NCBI RefSeq assembly: GCF_018604545.1
Contig: NZ_CP075896.1
Span: forward strand, 7,378,001 to 7,442,000
Source: Streptomyces koelreuteriae
GTDB lineage: Bacteria; Actinomycetota; Actinomycetes; Streptomycetales; Streptomycetaceae
Direction: 5' to 3'
Length of the DNA: 64,000 bases
Below, piece by piece: positions 23,896 to 32,393 of this stretch. Position numbers and translations under genes: made by a program. Below the pieces are notes generated by a model. The model was given only the letters and a program-made list of their open reading frames with translations. It had not been told where the DNA came from and made no database searches. Position 1 is the first letter of the stretch, and every line of letters starts with the position of its first letter.

Positions 23896-24413
23896 CGGTG
23901 CCTGAGCGGCGTGAGCTGCTCGATGTCGTACCGCGCCCGCAGCTCCTGGATCGCCGCGTGATCGGGCGGGCCCCCACTGCCGAGGATCTCCAGCAGTTCC
24001 TCGAAGTACCGCTCGTGATCCGGCGGCGGGCTCGCCTGGAAGAACATCTTCGCGGGTCCGTCCGTCGGGTTGGCGAACGCGTGCGGGCAGCCCGGGGGCA
24101 CGACGATCACCGTGCCCGGTGTCGCGCGCACCACCCGGTTGCCCGAAGTGGACTCCCACTTCTGCCAGTTGTCGGGGGTGCGGATCCGCGGTTCGAAGGC
24201 GAGGACATCCAGCTCGCCTTCGAGTACATAGAACAACTCCTCGCTGCGGGTGTGCACATGGGCGCCGACGTCGAATCCCGGCGGCACGACCACCTCGAAG
24301 GTGGAGGCCATGCGCGAGTGCGAGCCGGTCACCTTGAAGGTGACGTGCTGGGCAGGGGCCTGTACCACCCGGCCGTGGCCGGGTGGTACGAGCAGTCCTT
24401 CCGTCGCCGTCAT
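23892..24413 (-). CDS. Cupin quinone-forming monooxygenase of the RppA cluster (MomA-like)
   Basis: This small cupin protein has 173 residues. The metal-binding cupin motifs are visible: [20 protein letters not shown] (motif 1; His, His, Glu) and a [10 protein letters not shown] segment (motif 2 His). In S. antibioticus the cupin MomA encoded with RppA oxidises 1,3,6,8-tetrahydroxynaphthalene to flaviolin, and this gene sits in the equivalent place after a P450 and rppA. It starts 7 bases from the P450 stop, so the three genes form one operon. The role is inferred from context and family. Confidence 0.85.
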   Translation of the reverse strand: MTATEGLLVPPGHGRVVQAPAQHVTFKVTGSHSRMASTFEVVVPPGFDVGAHVHTRSEELFYVLEGELDVLAFEPRIRTPDNWQKWESTSGNRVVRATPGTVIVVPPGCPHAFANPTDGPAKMFFQASPPPDHERYFEELLEILGSGGPPDHAAIQELRARYDIEQLTPLRHR

Positions 24414-24420
24414 GGCCCGT

Positions 24421-25635
24421 TCACCACGTCACGGGCAGGGCCTCGGGACCGCGGATCAGCGCGCCCTTCCTGAAGGGCACCTCTTCGGCGGGTACGGCGA
24501 GCCGCAGGCCCGGAACGCCGTCGAGGAGCGCGTCGACCAGGAGTTGTGACTCCAGCCGGGCCAGCATGCCGCCCGGGCAGTAGTGCGGGCCGAACCCGAA
24601 GGACACATGGGGGTTGGGGCTGCGCAGGAAGTCGATCGTCTCCGGGTCCGGGAAGACGTCGGGGTCGCGGTTCGCGGCCAGGTACGACACATAGATCGCG
24701 TCGCCCGCCCGGATCCGCACCCCCTTGATCTCCACGTCCTCCAGGGCGATCCGCGACAGGCCGACCGCGTTGCGGTGGGGGATCCAGCGCAGCAGTTCGT
24801 CGATGGCCTGGGGACGGATCTCCGGCTCGGCGCGCAGCCGGTCGGCCAGGTCGGGCCGGGTCAGCAGCACGTAGAACATCTGGCCGCTGTTGTTGGTGAC
24901 CGCCTCGCCGCCGATCTGGAGGAGCACCGCGAGTCCCACCCCCTCCTCCAGGGTGATCTCGCCACGGCCCAGGGCGGCGCCGAGCAGGGACGCGACGTCC
25001 TCGCCCGTGCTGCCCTCGCGCACGCCGATCAGATCGGCGAAGTAGGAGCTCATCTCCTGCTTGGCCTTCTCGCTGACCTCGGCGCCGTGCGAGGAGGACA
25101 GGATGAACTGGGTCCAGCGGTGCATGTCCTGCCGGTCCGCGGCCGGGACGCCCATCAGCTCGCAGATGACCGCGATGGGGAACGGGCCGAGCACGGACTC
25201 CGTGAGGTCGGCGGGCGGGCCGTCCTGGAGCATCTCCTCGACCAGTTCCGCCAGCATGCGGCGGGACCGCTCGCGCACCCGCTCCACCCCGCGCGCCGTG
25301 AACGCGGCGGCGACACTGCGGCGCAGCCGGGTGTGGTCCGGCGGATCCAGGAAGCCGACCGCGCCACGGGCCGGGATGAAGTGCGGTGCGAGCCGGGTGA
25401 CCTGCCGGTCCATGACGGCCTCGCGGCTGAAGCGCGGGTCGTTGGTCACCATCCGGGTGTCGTCGTAGCGGGTGACCAGCCAGGCCCAGCCCTCGCCGTT
25501 GGGCAGCTTGATGCGGGTGACCGGGCCCTCGTCCATCAGCCGGCGCAGCACCGGGTCGAAGTCCGCGCCGGACAGATCGAGCGCGGGCCAGTCCCGGACC
25601 GGGGGCAGCGTTTCCGTGATCGTCTCTTCGCTCAT
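24421..25635 (-). CDS. cyp158A2: Cytochrome P450, CYP158A2 type (flaviolin oxidative coupling)
   Basis: CYP158A2 couples two or three flaviolin molecules into coloured dimers and trimers. The 404-residue protein has the heme-binding FGFGPHYCPGG with Cys353, and ELLRW as the ExxR motif. In helix I the usual catalytic Thr is replaced by Ala245 (IGGEAVTN), exactly the substitution reported for S. coelicolor CYP158A2, with identical numbering. It starts 1 base after the rppA stop and is cotranscribed with it. Electrons would come from ferredoxin and ferredoxin reductase encoded elsewhere. Confidence 0.93.
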   Translation of the reverse strand: MSEETITETLPPVRDWPALDLSGADFDPVLRRLMDEGPVTRIKLPNGEGWAWLVTRYDDTRMVTNDPRFSREAVMDRQVTRLAPHFIPARGAVGFLDPPDHTRLRRSVAAAFTARGVERVRERSRRMLAELVEEMLQDGPPADLTESVLGPFPIAVICELMGVPAADRQDMHRWTQFILSSSHGAEVSEKAKQEMSSYFADLIGVREGSTGEDVASLLGAALGRGEITLEEGVGLAVLLQIGGEAVTNNSGQMFYVLLTRPDLADRLRAEPEIRPQAIDELLRWIPHRNAVGLSRIALEDVEIKGVRIRAGDAIYVSYLAANRDPDVFPDPETIDFLRSPNPHVSFGFGPHYCPGGMLARLESQLLVDALLDGVPGLRLAVPAEEVPFRKGALIRGPEALPVTW

Positions 25636-25636
25636 C

Positions 25637-26698
25637 TCACATCGTCTCGTCCGCGCGGTGCCAGCGGCCCACGGTCATCTCGGCGGTGATGCCGGGTCCG
25701 AACCCGGCGAGCAGCCCGCGTGCCCGGTCCTGGGCGCCGCCCTCCTCGAACAGTCGGCGCAGGGCGTCCAGGACGACACCGCTGGCGATGTTGCCGTACT
25801 CGGTGAGCGTGGCCCGGCTGAAGCGGAAGGCGTGCGGGTCGACCTTCAGGAAGGTGCTGAGGTCGTCGAGAATGCGGGGCCCGCCCGCGTGGACTATGTA
25901 GAAGTCCAGGTCGGAGGCGTCCCAGCCGTGGTCTCCCGCCAGCTCCTTCAGCGCGGGCGCGAGCGGCTCCATGGTGGCCGGCACCCGCTTGTCCAGCAGG
26001 AAGTGGAAGCCGGTGGCCCGTACGTCGTACATGATCCACTCTTCGGTCTTGGGGATCAGGTACGAGCCGTTGCGTTCCAGGCTGACGCCCTCGCCGCCCC
26101 GGCCGCGGACCACGGCGGCGGCGATGCCGTCACCGAACAGGCCGTTGGACAGCAGCGAGCCGACACCGATGTCGGTGGGCTGGTAGCACAGCGAGCAGAA
26201 CTCGCAGGCCACGATCAGCGCGTTGGCCTCGGGGTAGGCCGTGCAGAAGTCGTGCGCCCGGTTGATCGCCGCACCGCCGGCCGCGCAGCCCAGCTGGGCT
26301 ATGGGCAGTTGCCTGGTGGTCGGGTCGAAGCCCATCTCGTTGATCAGCCAGGCCGTGAGCGAGGGCATCATGAAGCCCGTGCACGACACGTAGATGATCA
26401 CGTCCACGTCGGTGGTGAGCAGCTCGGCGTGGTCGAGCGCCTCCTGGATGACCGCGGGCACCCGCGCCTTCGCCTCGGCCTCGTAGAGCTTGTTGCGGTC
26501 CTCGAACCCGGGGTGTTTCAGGGTCTCCTCGATGGGCTGGACGATGTGCCGCGTGCGTACGCCGGTGTTCTCGATCAGCCTGAGGGCCAGCGGCAGTTGG
26601 GGGTGATCGGCGTGGCGCTCCCGCGCCAGCTCAAGCGTCTCCTCCATCGTGATCACGTGCTCTGGAACGGACACCGAGGGTCTGCACAAAGTCGCCAT
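25637..26698 (-). CDS. rppA: Type III polyketide synthase, 1,3,6,8-tetrahydroxynaphthalene synthase
   Basis: RppA condenses five malonyl-CoA units into 1,3,6,8-tetrahydroxynaphthalene, the precursor of flaviolin and dark Streptomyces pigments. The 353-residue protein places the catalytic triad at Cys138 (QLGCAAGG), His270 (YIVHAGGP) and Asn303 (EYGN). It has Cys106 and Tyr224, residues reported to matter for malonyl priming and chain length in known RppA enzymes. Numbering agrees with characterised RppA without gaps. It leads the rppA-P450-cupin operon. Its upstream region (26699-26886) is full of direct and inverted repeats. Confidence 0.96.
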   Translation of the reverse strand: MATLCRPSVSVPEHVITMEETLELARERHADHPQLPLALRLIENTGVRTRHIVQPIEETLKHPGFEDRNKLYEAEAKARVPAVIQEALDHAELLTTDVDVIIYVSCTGFMMPSLTAWLINEMGFDPTTRQLPIAQLGCAAGGAAINRAHDFCTAYPEANALIVACEFCSLCYQPTDIGVGSLLSNGLFGDGIAAAVVRGRGGEGVSLERNGSYLIPKTEEWIMYDVRATGFHFLLDKRVPATMEPLAPALKELAGDHGWDASDLDFYIVHAGGPRILDDLSTFLKVDPHAFRFSRATLTEYGNIASGVVLDALRRLFEEGGAQDRARGLLAGFGPGITAEMTVGRWHRADETM

Positions 26699-26710
26699 GA
26701 ACCGTGCCTG

Positions 26711-26835
26711 CTTTCGCCTCCCGGGAGGCCTTTCGCCTCCCGGTCAGAAGGTGGTTCACCTCAGAGGGTGGTCCCTCCACGATCACCCGGTGGGACGCCG
26801 ACTTCGCGTCGGACTGCTCCATTTCGGGGACCCCG
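26711..26835. promoter_or_regulatory. Stem-loop array between rppA and TenA-like gene
   Basis: CTTTCGCCTCCCGG occurs twice (26711-26724, 26730-26743). Between them lies the perfect palindrome GCCTCCCGGGAGGC (26716-26729). Then follow AGGTG-gtt-CACCT (26749-26761), GAGGG-tggt-CCCTC (26764-26777), CACC-c-GGTG (26784-26792), CCGAC-ttcgc-GTCGG (26798-26812) and CGGGG-a-CCCCG (26825-26835). The run separates the divergent starts of rppA (26698) and the TenA-like gene (26887). It may regulate either leader. Confidence 0.55.
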
Positions 26836-26886
26836 TGCCAGGCTCGGGGCAGACCTGTCCACGGACACGCACCGACGGAGGACGCG

Positions 26887-27555
26887 ATGACGCGCACGGC
26901 CCGGGACCTGCTGCGGACGACCACCACCCGACTCGCCCCAGACCCGCGGTCCAACCCCTTGGTCCCCCGGATCGCCCAGGGCACGGCACCCCGCAGCGCC
27001 CTCGCCGCCCTCGCCCTGGAACAGTCCTGGGTGATCCCCGCGGACCGCCGCGCGTTCCTCCATCTGGCCGAGCGTTCCCTCGTCACCGCCCCCGAGGCCG
27101 CGGCCTTCTTCCGGAGCCTCGCGGAGGGCGAGGCGCTGGCGGAGGAACTGCTGCCCTCGCTCGCACAGGCGTGCGGTGTGGACGAGACGGCGGCGGCGTC
27201 GTACGAACCCCTCGCCGGCTGTCAGGCCTACCCCGCGTACGTCGCCTGGCTCTCCCTCAACGGCTCACCGGCGGACGTCGTCCTGGCTCTGACCGCCAAC
27301 TTCTCGGCGTGGGGCGGCTATTGCGCGACGATCGCGAAAGCCCTACGGGCTCACCACGGCTTCACGGACGAGGCCTGCGCATTCTTCGACTTCTTCGCGG
27401 ACCCGTCACCCGAGCTGGACGAGAAGGCCGTGACGGCGGTACAGGCGGGTCTGGACACCGGGCAACTGAACGAGTCCCTGGCACACGGATACGGCCGCCT
27501 GCTCCAGCTTTACGAGGCGATGTTCTGGTCCACGCTGGGTCATCTGCCCTCTTAG
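26887..27555 (+). CDS. TenA/THI-4 superfamily protein
   Basis: This 222-residue all-helical protein resembles the TenA (thiaminase II/heme-oxygenase-like) superfamily: an ALEQSWVIPADRRAFL segment near residues 38-53, then a CQAYPAYVAWL block and a YEAMFW motif near the C-terminus. Classical TenA hydrolyses aminopyrimidines, but many members have other or unknown roles. ATG 26887 has GGAGG 6 bases upstream. It is divergent from the rppA operon across the hairpin array and may belong to that cluster, though no pigment role is established. It overlaps the convergent small gene by 4 bases. Confidence 0.75.
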   Translation: MTRTARDLLRTTTTRLAPDPRSNPLVPRIAQGTAPRSALAALALEQSWVIPADRRAFLHLAERSLVTAPEAAAFFRSLAEGEALAEELLPSLAQACGVDETAAASYEPLAGCQAYPAYVAWLSLNGSPADVVLALTANFSAWGGYCATIAKALRAHHGFTDEACAFFDFFADPSPELDEKAVTAVQAGLDTGQLNESLAHGYGRLLQLYEAMFWSTLGHLPS

Positions 27556-27788
27556 GTCGCGCCCCCACTGCTGTGCGCGATACAAGCCACATCAATCCGA
27601 TCGGCCAGCTTCGCAAGCTCGATCGTCAACGCCGCGACCGTGTCCTCATCCAGCCCCGACTCCCCGGCCTCCACCAACCGCACCCACCGCCCCCCCAACG
27701 TCCGCAACAGCTTGCTGACATCCGCCGCAGCCACCTGCAAGGTCCCGTGGTCGTCGACGATCAACGGCAGAGTCACTTCGCGGTTCAC
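27552..27788 (-). CDS. Small DUF6213-like protein
   Basis: This 78-residue soluble protein starts VNREVTLPLIVDDHGTLQV and contains ADVSKLLRTLGGRW and LAKLADRIDVACIAH. I recall closely similar short proteins in most Streptomyces genomes under DUF6213, with no known function. GTG 27788 begins 25 bases after the aldehyde dehydrogenase stop (27814) on the same strand, so the two may be cotranscribed. Longer in-frame starts would run into the dehydrogenase gene. Its stop overlaps the convergent TenA-like gene. Confidence 0.7.
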   Translation of the reverse strand: MNREVTLPLIVDDHGTLQVAAADVSKLLRTLGGRWVRLVEAGESGLDEDTVAALTIELAKLADRIDVACIAHSSGGAT

Positions 27789-27813
27789 AGACGGGATCGT
27801 AGCCCCGCAACAC

Positions 27814-29199
27814 TCACGCACCATGCCAAACAGTCGTGATGTTGCAGAACTCCCGGATTCCGTGCCCGGACAGCTCACGGCCGTACCCGGACCGCTTCAC
27901 CCCGCCGAAGGGGAACCCCGGATGGGAGGCCGTCATGCCGTTGAAGAACACGCCGCCCGCCTCCAGATCCCGTACGAACCGGTCCACCTCGGCCTCGTCC
28001 CGCGTCCACACGTTCGAACTCAGCCCGAAGGGTGAGTCGTTCGCGATCAGCACGGCCTCGTCGAGGTCGGCCGCCCGGTACAGCGTGGCGACGGGGCCGA
28101 ACGCCTCCTCCCGGTGGATGCGCATCTCGCGGGTGATGCCGGCGAGGATCGTCGGCGCGTAGTACCAGCCGGGCCCCTCGGGCCGTTCGCCACCGCACAG
28201 CACCTGCGCGCCGACGCGCACCGCGTCGTCGACCAGTTCCTCCACATCGCGCAGCCCCTGCTCGCTGGAGAGCGGGCCGACGTCGGTGTCCTCGGCCGTG
28301 GGGTCGCCGACGTTCAGCGCCCGCATGCCCTCGGCGAAACGCTCGGCGAAGGCGTCGTAGACATCCGTGTGCACGATGAACCGCTTCGCGGCGATACAGG
28401 ACTGCCCGGTGTTCTGCACCCGCGCGGTCACCGCGACCTTCGCCGCCCGGTCGATGTCGGCGGAGGGCATGACGACGAACGGGTCGCTGCCGCCCAGCTC
28501 CAGCACGGTCTTTTTGATCATCTCGCCTGCGGTGGAGGCGACCGCGCGGCCCGCCGGTTCGCTGCCGGTGAGGGTGGCCGCCCTGACCCGCTCGTCGCGC
28601 AGGATCTCGTCGACCGCGCCGGAGCCGATCAGCAGGGTCTGGAAAGCGCCCTCGGTGAAGCCGGCCCGGTGGAACAGATCCTCCAGGTAGAGGGCGGTCT
28701 GCGGGACGTTCGAGGCGTGCTTGAGCAGGCCCACGTTGCCCGCCATCAGCGCGGGCGCGGCGAAGCGGATCACCTGCCACAGCGGGAAGTTCCACGGCAT
28801 CACCGCCAGCACCGGACCCAGTGGCCGGTAGCGCACGCGGACGCGTGAGGCGCCCGAGTCCTTCACATCGGTGGCGGCGGGTTCCTCGTCGGCGAGCAGT
28901 TCCTCGGCGTGCTCGGCGTACCAGCGCATCGCCTTGGCGCACTTCGCGGCCTCGGCCCGGGCCTGCTTGATCGGCTTGCCCATCTCGGTGGTCATCACCC
29001 GGGCGATGTCGTCCTGATCCTCTTCGAGGAGGTCGGCGGCCTTGTTCAGCAGCCGGGCGCGCTCGTCGAACGTCGTCGTCCGGTACGTGCGGAAGGTGGC
29101 CTCGGCGAGCTGGAGCCGGCGCTCGATCTCCTCCTCGCCCATGGCCTCGTACGTCTTGAGCGTCTCGCCGTTCGCCGGGTTCACCGTTGCGATGGGCAT
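27814..29199 (-). CDS. NAD(P)-dependent aldehyde dehydrogenase, succinate-semialdehyde type
   Basis: This 461-residue class 3/SSADH-like aldehyde dehydrogenase oxidises an aldehyde to the acid. The N-terminal region has the IATVNPANGE pattern of the succinate-semialdehyde group. The cofactor domain has PWNFPLWQVIRFAAPAL and TGSEPAGR. The catalytic Glu lies in LELGGSDPF and the nucleophile Cys in NTGQSCIAAKR. ATG 29199 has GGGAGG about 6 bases upstream. The short domain length fits the GabD2-like group common in actinobacteria. The real substrate is not shown by context. Confidence 0.92.
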   Translation of the reverse strand: MPIATVNPANGETLKTYEAMGEEEIERRLQLAEATFRTYRTTTFDERARLLNKAADLLEEDQDDIARVMTTEMGKPIKQARAEAAKCAKAMRWYAEHAEELLADEEPAATDVKDSGASRVRVRYRPLGPVLAVMPWNFPLWQVIRFAAPALMAGNVGLLKHASNVPQTALYLEDLFHRAGFTEGAFQTLLIGSGAVDEILRDERVRAATLTGSEPAGRAVASTAGEMIKKTVLELGGSDPFVVMPSADIDRAAKVAVTARVQNTGQSCIAAKRFIVHTDVYDAFAERFAEGMRALNVGDPTAEDTDVGPLSSEQGLRDVEELVDDAVRVGAQVLCGGERPEGPGWYYAPTILAGITREMRIHREEAFGPVATLYRAADLDEAVLIANDSPFGLSSNVWTRDEAEVDRFVRDLEAGGVFFNGMTASHPGFPFGGVKRSGYGRELSGHGIREFCNITTVWHGA

Positions 29200-29275
29200 G
29201 GCTGACCTCCCTCGGTGCGGGCTGTGTCTCGACCTTCCCGCGCGGCGGAGGGGACCGCAACGCGGGAGCGTCTGC

Positions 29276-29734
29276 TCAGGGCGAGTGCTCAGCCAGGCGG
29301 TCGAGAAACGCCGTCTGCGCCTTGACGATCACCTCGCGGGCCCGGTCGAGGGCGAACCACGCCACCCGGTCCAGCTCGGGGAACTCCTGGAGCCGTCCCG
29401 ACTTCGGCGGCCACTCCATCCGGAAGGTGCCGGGCGTGATCGTCGCCGGGTCGAGGTCCGCCTCGATCGCCCACACCGTGACGATCTTGCCGCCCGTCTG
29501 CCGGACCTCGCCGAGGGCGATGGCCTCGCCGTCGGGCGGCGGCAGCCCCAGTTCCTCCTGGAACTCGCGGCGGGCGGCCGCCCAGGCGGGTTCGTCGGGC
29601 TCGTACTCGCCCTTGGGGACGGTCCACGCCCCCGCGTCGCGCCGGGCGAAGAACGGGCCGCCCATATGGCCGAGCAGCACCTCCGGGCCGTTGCCGGTGG
29701 GGCGGAAGAGCAGCAGGCCCGCGCTGCGCTTCAC
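29276..29734 (-). CDS. Nudix hydrolase (MutT-like), coupled to DNA ligase
   Basis: This 152-residue Nudix protein hydrolyses a nucleoside-diphosphate derivative. The Nudix box follows GAWTVPKGEY and contains AARREFQEELGL, supplying the metal-binding Glu residues. The N-terminal KRSAGLLLFRPTGNGPEVLL is typical of the subgroup often found with DNA repair ligases. GTG 29734 overlaps the stop of the upstream ATP-dependent ligase gene (GTGA), so translation is coupled. A nucleotide-pool-sanitising or ligase-accessory role is likely but unproven. Confidence 0.9.
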   Translation of the reverse strand: MKRSAGLLLFRPTGNGPEVLLGHMGGPFFARRDAGAWTVPKGEYEPDEPAWAAARREFQEELGLPPPDGEAIALGEVRQTGGKIVTVWAIEADLDPATITPGTFRMEWPPKSGRLQEFPELDRVAWFALDRAREVIVKAQTAFLDRLAEHSP

Positions 29735-31269
29735 GGACGCACCCGCGGATGCGCGGCCAGCAGGGTCTCCACCGTGTCGGCGTCCTGCGGGCGCTTGTCC
29801 TCCCGGTAGCGGATCACGCGGGCGAAGCGGAGGGTGACGCCCGCCGGGTAGCGAGTGGAGCGTTGCAGACCGTCGTAGGCGATCTCGACGACGAGTTCCG
29901 GGCGTACGGTCACGACGTGGCCGTCGTCCTCGACGGCGAGCCGCCGGAGCCGTTCGGTCTGCCAGGTCAGCAGGGCGTCGGTCATGCCCTTGAAGGTCTT
30001 GCCGAGCATGGCGAGGCCGCCGTCGGCGGTGCGGGCGCCGAGGTGCAGGTTGGAGAGCTTGCCGGTGCGGCGGCCGTGGCCCCACTCGGCGGCCAGCACC
30101 ACCAGATCGAGCGTGTGGACCGGTTTGACCTTCAGCCAGGACGCGCCGCGCCGGCCCGCGCTGTAGGCGGCGTCCAGCGCCTTGACGACGACGCCCTCGT
30201 GGCCGCGCTCCAGGGTCGCGGCGAGGAACTCCTCCGCCGTGCCCACGTCGTCCGGGCCGGACATCGTCGTGCGCCGCACCCGCATCGGCTCGGGGACCAA
30301 CCGGGCCAGCTCCGCGTGCCGCTCGGCGCACGGCAGGTCGAGCAGGTCGTGGCCGTCGACGGACAGCGCGTCGAAGAAGACGGGGGAGACGGGGACCGCG
30401 CGGGCGGCCGTCGCCACGTCCGAGCGGGAGCCGACGCGACCGGCGGTCTCCTGGAACGAGCGGGGGCGCCCGCCCTCGTCGAGGGAGATCACCTCCCCGT
30501 CCAGGATGAACCTCTCGCCCCTCAACTCCAGTGCGGCGGCCGTCACTTCGGGCAGCCGGTCGGTGATGTCGTCGAGGGTGCGGGTGTAGAGCCGGACCGT
30601 GCCGCCGTCCCGGTGCACCTGGACGCGGATGCCGTCCAGTTTCTCCTCGACCGCGCAGGCGCCGAGCTTGTCCAGCGCCTCGGCGACCGAGGAGGCGCTG
30701 TGCGCCAGCATCGGCCAGACCGGGCGGCCGACCGTGAGGCGGAAGCGGTCCAGGGCGGCGGGGCCGTCCGAGAGCAGCGCCTCGGCCACCGCCTGGAGCG
30801 AGCCCGCGAGCATCACCGCCCGCCGTACGTCCGCCGGGGGCGCCCCGGTCGCCTGGGCCAGTCCCTCGACCGCGACGGCGTCCAGCGCGCCCTGCCGCAC
30901 CTCGCCGGTGAGCAGCCCGAGCAGGAACCGCTGCTCGTCCTCGGTGGCCGCGCCCATCAACTCCCCGACCAGCCGGGCCCGTTCCGTCTGGGAGCCGGGA
31001 CCCGACACCTTGCTCAGCTCCGCCAGCCGGGCGTCCACCTCCCGCACGGTCAGGCCCGGCTCGGCCGCCGGGGCGACCGGGCGGCTCAGCACCTTCCAGC
31101 CGACGCCGATCCGGCCCTGCGGCAGCCGTCCCGCGAGGTAGGGGATGACGATCGGCACGTCGTCCGCCTCCGCGTCCCGGAACAGCTCCGCGAGCAGCGC
31201 CGTCTTCCGGGACCGCGCCGAGGTGGCGGCGACCTCCTGGGACACTCGGGCCAGCCGGTGCAGCAGCAT
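29731..31269 (-). CDS. ATP-dependent DNA ligase
   Basis: This 512-residue ATP-dependent DNA ligase is additional to the NAD-dependent LigA expected elsewhere. Domain order: an N-terminal DNA-binding domain (residues 1-180), an adenylation domain with nucleophile Lys210 in EEKLDGIRVQ, further motifs (FILDGEV, GHEGVVVK, SWLKVKP) and a C-terminal OB fold to about residue 505. It seals nicks in repair. ATG 31269 is chosen; GTG 31284 would add 5 residues. The overlapping downstream Nudix gene suggests a small repair operon. Confidence 0.94.
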   Translation of the reverse strand: MLLHRLARVSQEVAATSARSRKTALLAELFRDAEADDVPIVIPYLAGRLPQGRIGVGWKVLSRPVAPAAEPGLTVREVDARLAELSKVSGPGSQTERARLVGELMGAATEDEQRFLLGLLTGEVRQGALDAVAVEGLAQATGAPPADVRRAVMLAGSLQAVAEALLSDGPAALDRFRLTVGRPVWPMLAHSASSVAEALDKLGACAVEEKLDGIRVQVHRDGGTVRLYTRTLDDITDRLPEVTAAALELRGERFILDGEVISLDEGGRPRSFQETAGRVGSRSDVATAARAVPVSPVFFDALSVDGHDLLDLPCAERHAELARLVPEPMRVRRTTMSGPDDVGTAEEFLAATLERGHEGVVVKALDAAYSAGRRGASWLKVKPVHTLDLVVLAAEWGHGRRTGKLSNLHLGARTADGGLAMLGKTFKGMTDALLTWQTERLRRLAVEDDGHVVTVRPELVVEIAYDGLQRSTRYPAGVTLRFARVIRYREDKRPQDADTVETLLAAHPRVRP

Positions 31270-31338
31270 GCAGCCATGGTGCACCGGAGGCGGTGCCTCT
31301 ACACCCGGGCGGACTGCGGAGGCCGGTCATCGGAGCAT

Positions 31339-32316
31339 CTACCGCTGGGCAGCCGCGTCGAGGTCCTCCATCAGCAGATCCCCGACGATCGCGGACGCCG
31401 CCCGGTATCCGCCGCTCGCCGCGTGCACGACCTGCTCGGCGAAGCCGATCGCGTTGCCCGCGGCCCACACGCCCGGCACGGTCGTCAGACCGGTGGGGTC
31501 GATGACCGGGTACGCGCCGAAGGGCGTCTCCTGCAGCTCGGCGCCGAGCTCTTCCAGCAGGCCGGTCTGCGGGACGGCGTGCGGGGCCACGAACAGCGCG
31601 GAGCGGGCGTGCGTCGAGCCGTCGGCGAGCCGGACGCCGGTGAGCCGGTCGTCCTCGACCACCAGCCCCGCGACCTCGCCCGGCACCACATCGACCCCGG
31701 CCGCGGCGAGCCGGCGCAGATCCTCGTCGGACAGCTCCTCCTCGGCGACCGTGTGCAGGAAGAACCGCACGTCCTTCGACCACTGGGACACCATCAGCGC
31801 CTGGTGCACGCTCTTGGCGGACGTCCCGAGCACGCCGAACGGCTGGTCGCGCACCTCCCAGCCGTGGCAGAACGGGCAGTGCAGCACGTCCCGGCCGAAC
31901 CGCTCGGCCAGCCCGGGGATCGCCGGAAGCTCGTCCTTCAGCCCGGTCGCGACGACCAGCCGCCGGGCCCGTACGGTCCGGCCGCCGGCCAGTACGACGG
32001 TGAAGTCCTCGCCCCGCCCTACTGCGGCGTCCTCGCCCCGCTCCACCTCCACCACCCGGCCTCGCACGAGCTCCACGCCGTAGCGGGCGATCTCCTCCCG
32101 GCCGATGGCGAGGAACTCGGCGGGCTGCATGCCGTCCCGTGTCAGGAAGCCCTGCATGTGCGCGGCGGGCGCGTTGCGCGGCTCGCCGGCGTCGACGACC
32201 AGCGTGCGCTGCCGGGCCCGGCCCAGCACCAGCGCCGCCGACAGGCCCGCGGCACCGCCGCCGACGATCACGACGTCGTACGTCTCGTCGTACGTCTCGG
32301 TGTGCTTCTCGGTCAT
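31339..32316 (-). CDS. FAD-dependent pyridine nucleotide-disulfide oxidoreductase, thioredoxin-reductase-like
   Basis: This 325-residue flavoprotein has the FAD-binding GGGAAGLSAAL near residues 20-30, an NAD(P)-binding half and a redox CPFC motif within HCPFCHGW. It also has an EAE/AAGN-type C-terminal FAD loop (GVWAAGNAIG). The CPFC placement resembles thioredoxin reductase and the dithiol oxidases GliT/HlmI. A thioredoxin partner gene is not adjacent. The gene is divergent from an XRE-cupin regulator across a promoter with a perfect palindrome, so that regulator probably controls it. GGAGG precedes ATG 32316. Confidence 0.9.
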   Translation of the reverse strand: MTEKHTETYDETYDVVIVGGGAAGLSAALVLGRARQRTLVVDAGEPRNAPAAHMQGFLTRDGMQPAEFLAIGREEIARYGVELVRGRVVEVERGEDAAVGRGEDFTVVLAGGRTVRARRLVVATGLKDELPAIPGLAERFGRDVLHCPFCHGWEVRDQPFGVLGTSAKSVHQALMVSQWSKDVRFFLHTVAEEELSDEDLRRLAAAGVDVVPGEVAGLVVEDDRLTGVRLADGSTHARSALFVAPHAVPQTGLLEELGAELQETPFGAYPVIDPTGLTTVPGVWAAGNAIGFAEQVVHAASGGYRAASAIVGDLLMEDLDAAAQR

Positions 32317-32358
32317 GTGACCACCTCCACTGCCGAGCGTCGCCCCGGTCTCGCGGTA

Positions 32359-32387
32359 TTGACAAACATGTTTGCCGAATCTGCAAT
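32359..32387 (+). promoter_or_regulatory. Promoter with embedded palindrome upstream of XRE-cupin gene
   Basis: TTGACA (32359-32364), a 17-base spacer and TGCAAT (32382-32387) make a good vegetative promoter; the -35 is a full match and the -10 matches 4 of 6. The -10 ends 6 bases before ATG 32394 and no ribosome site is present, which suggests a leaderless message. CAAACATGTTTG (32363-32374), a perfect 12-bp palindrome, overlaps the -35 and could be the XRE operator. Confidence 0.65.
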
Positions 32388-32393
32388 ACGACC

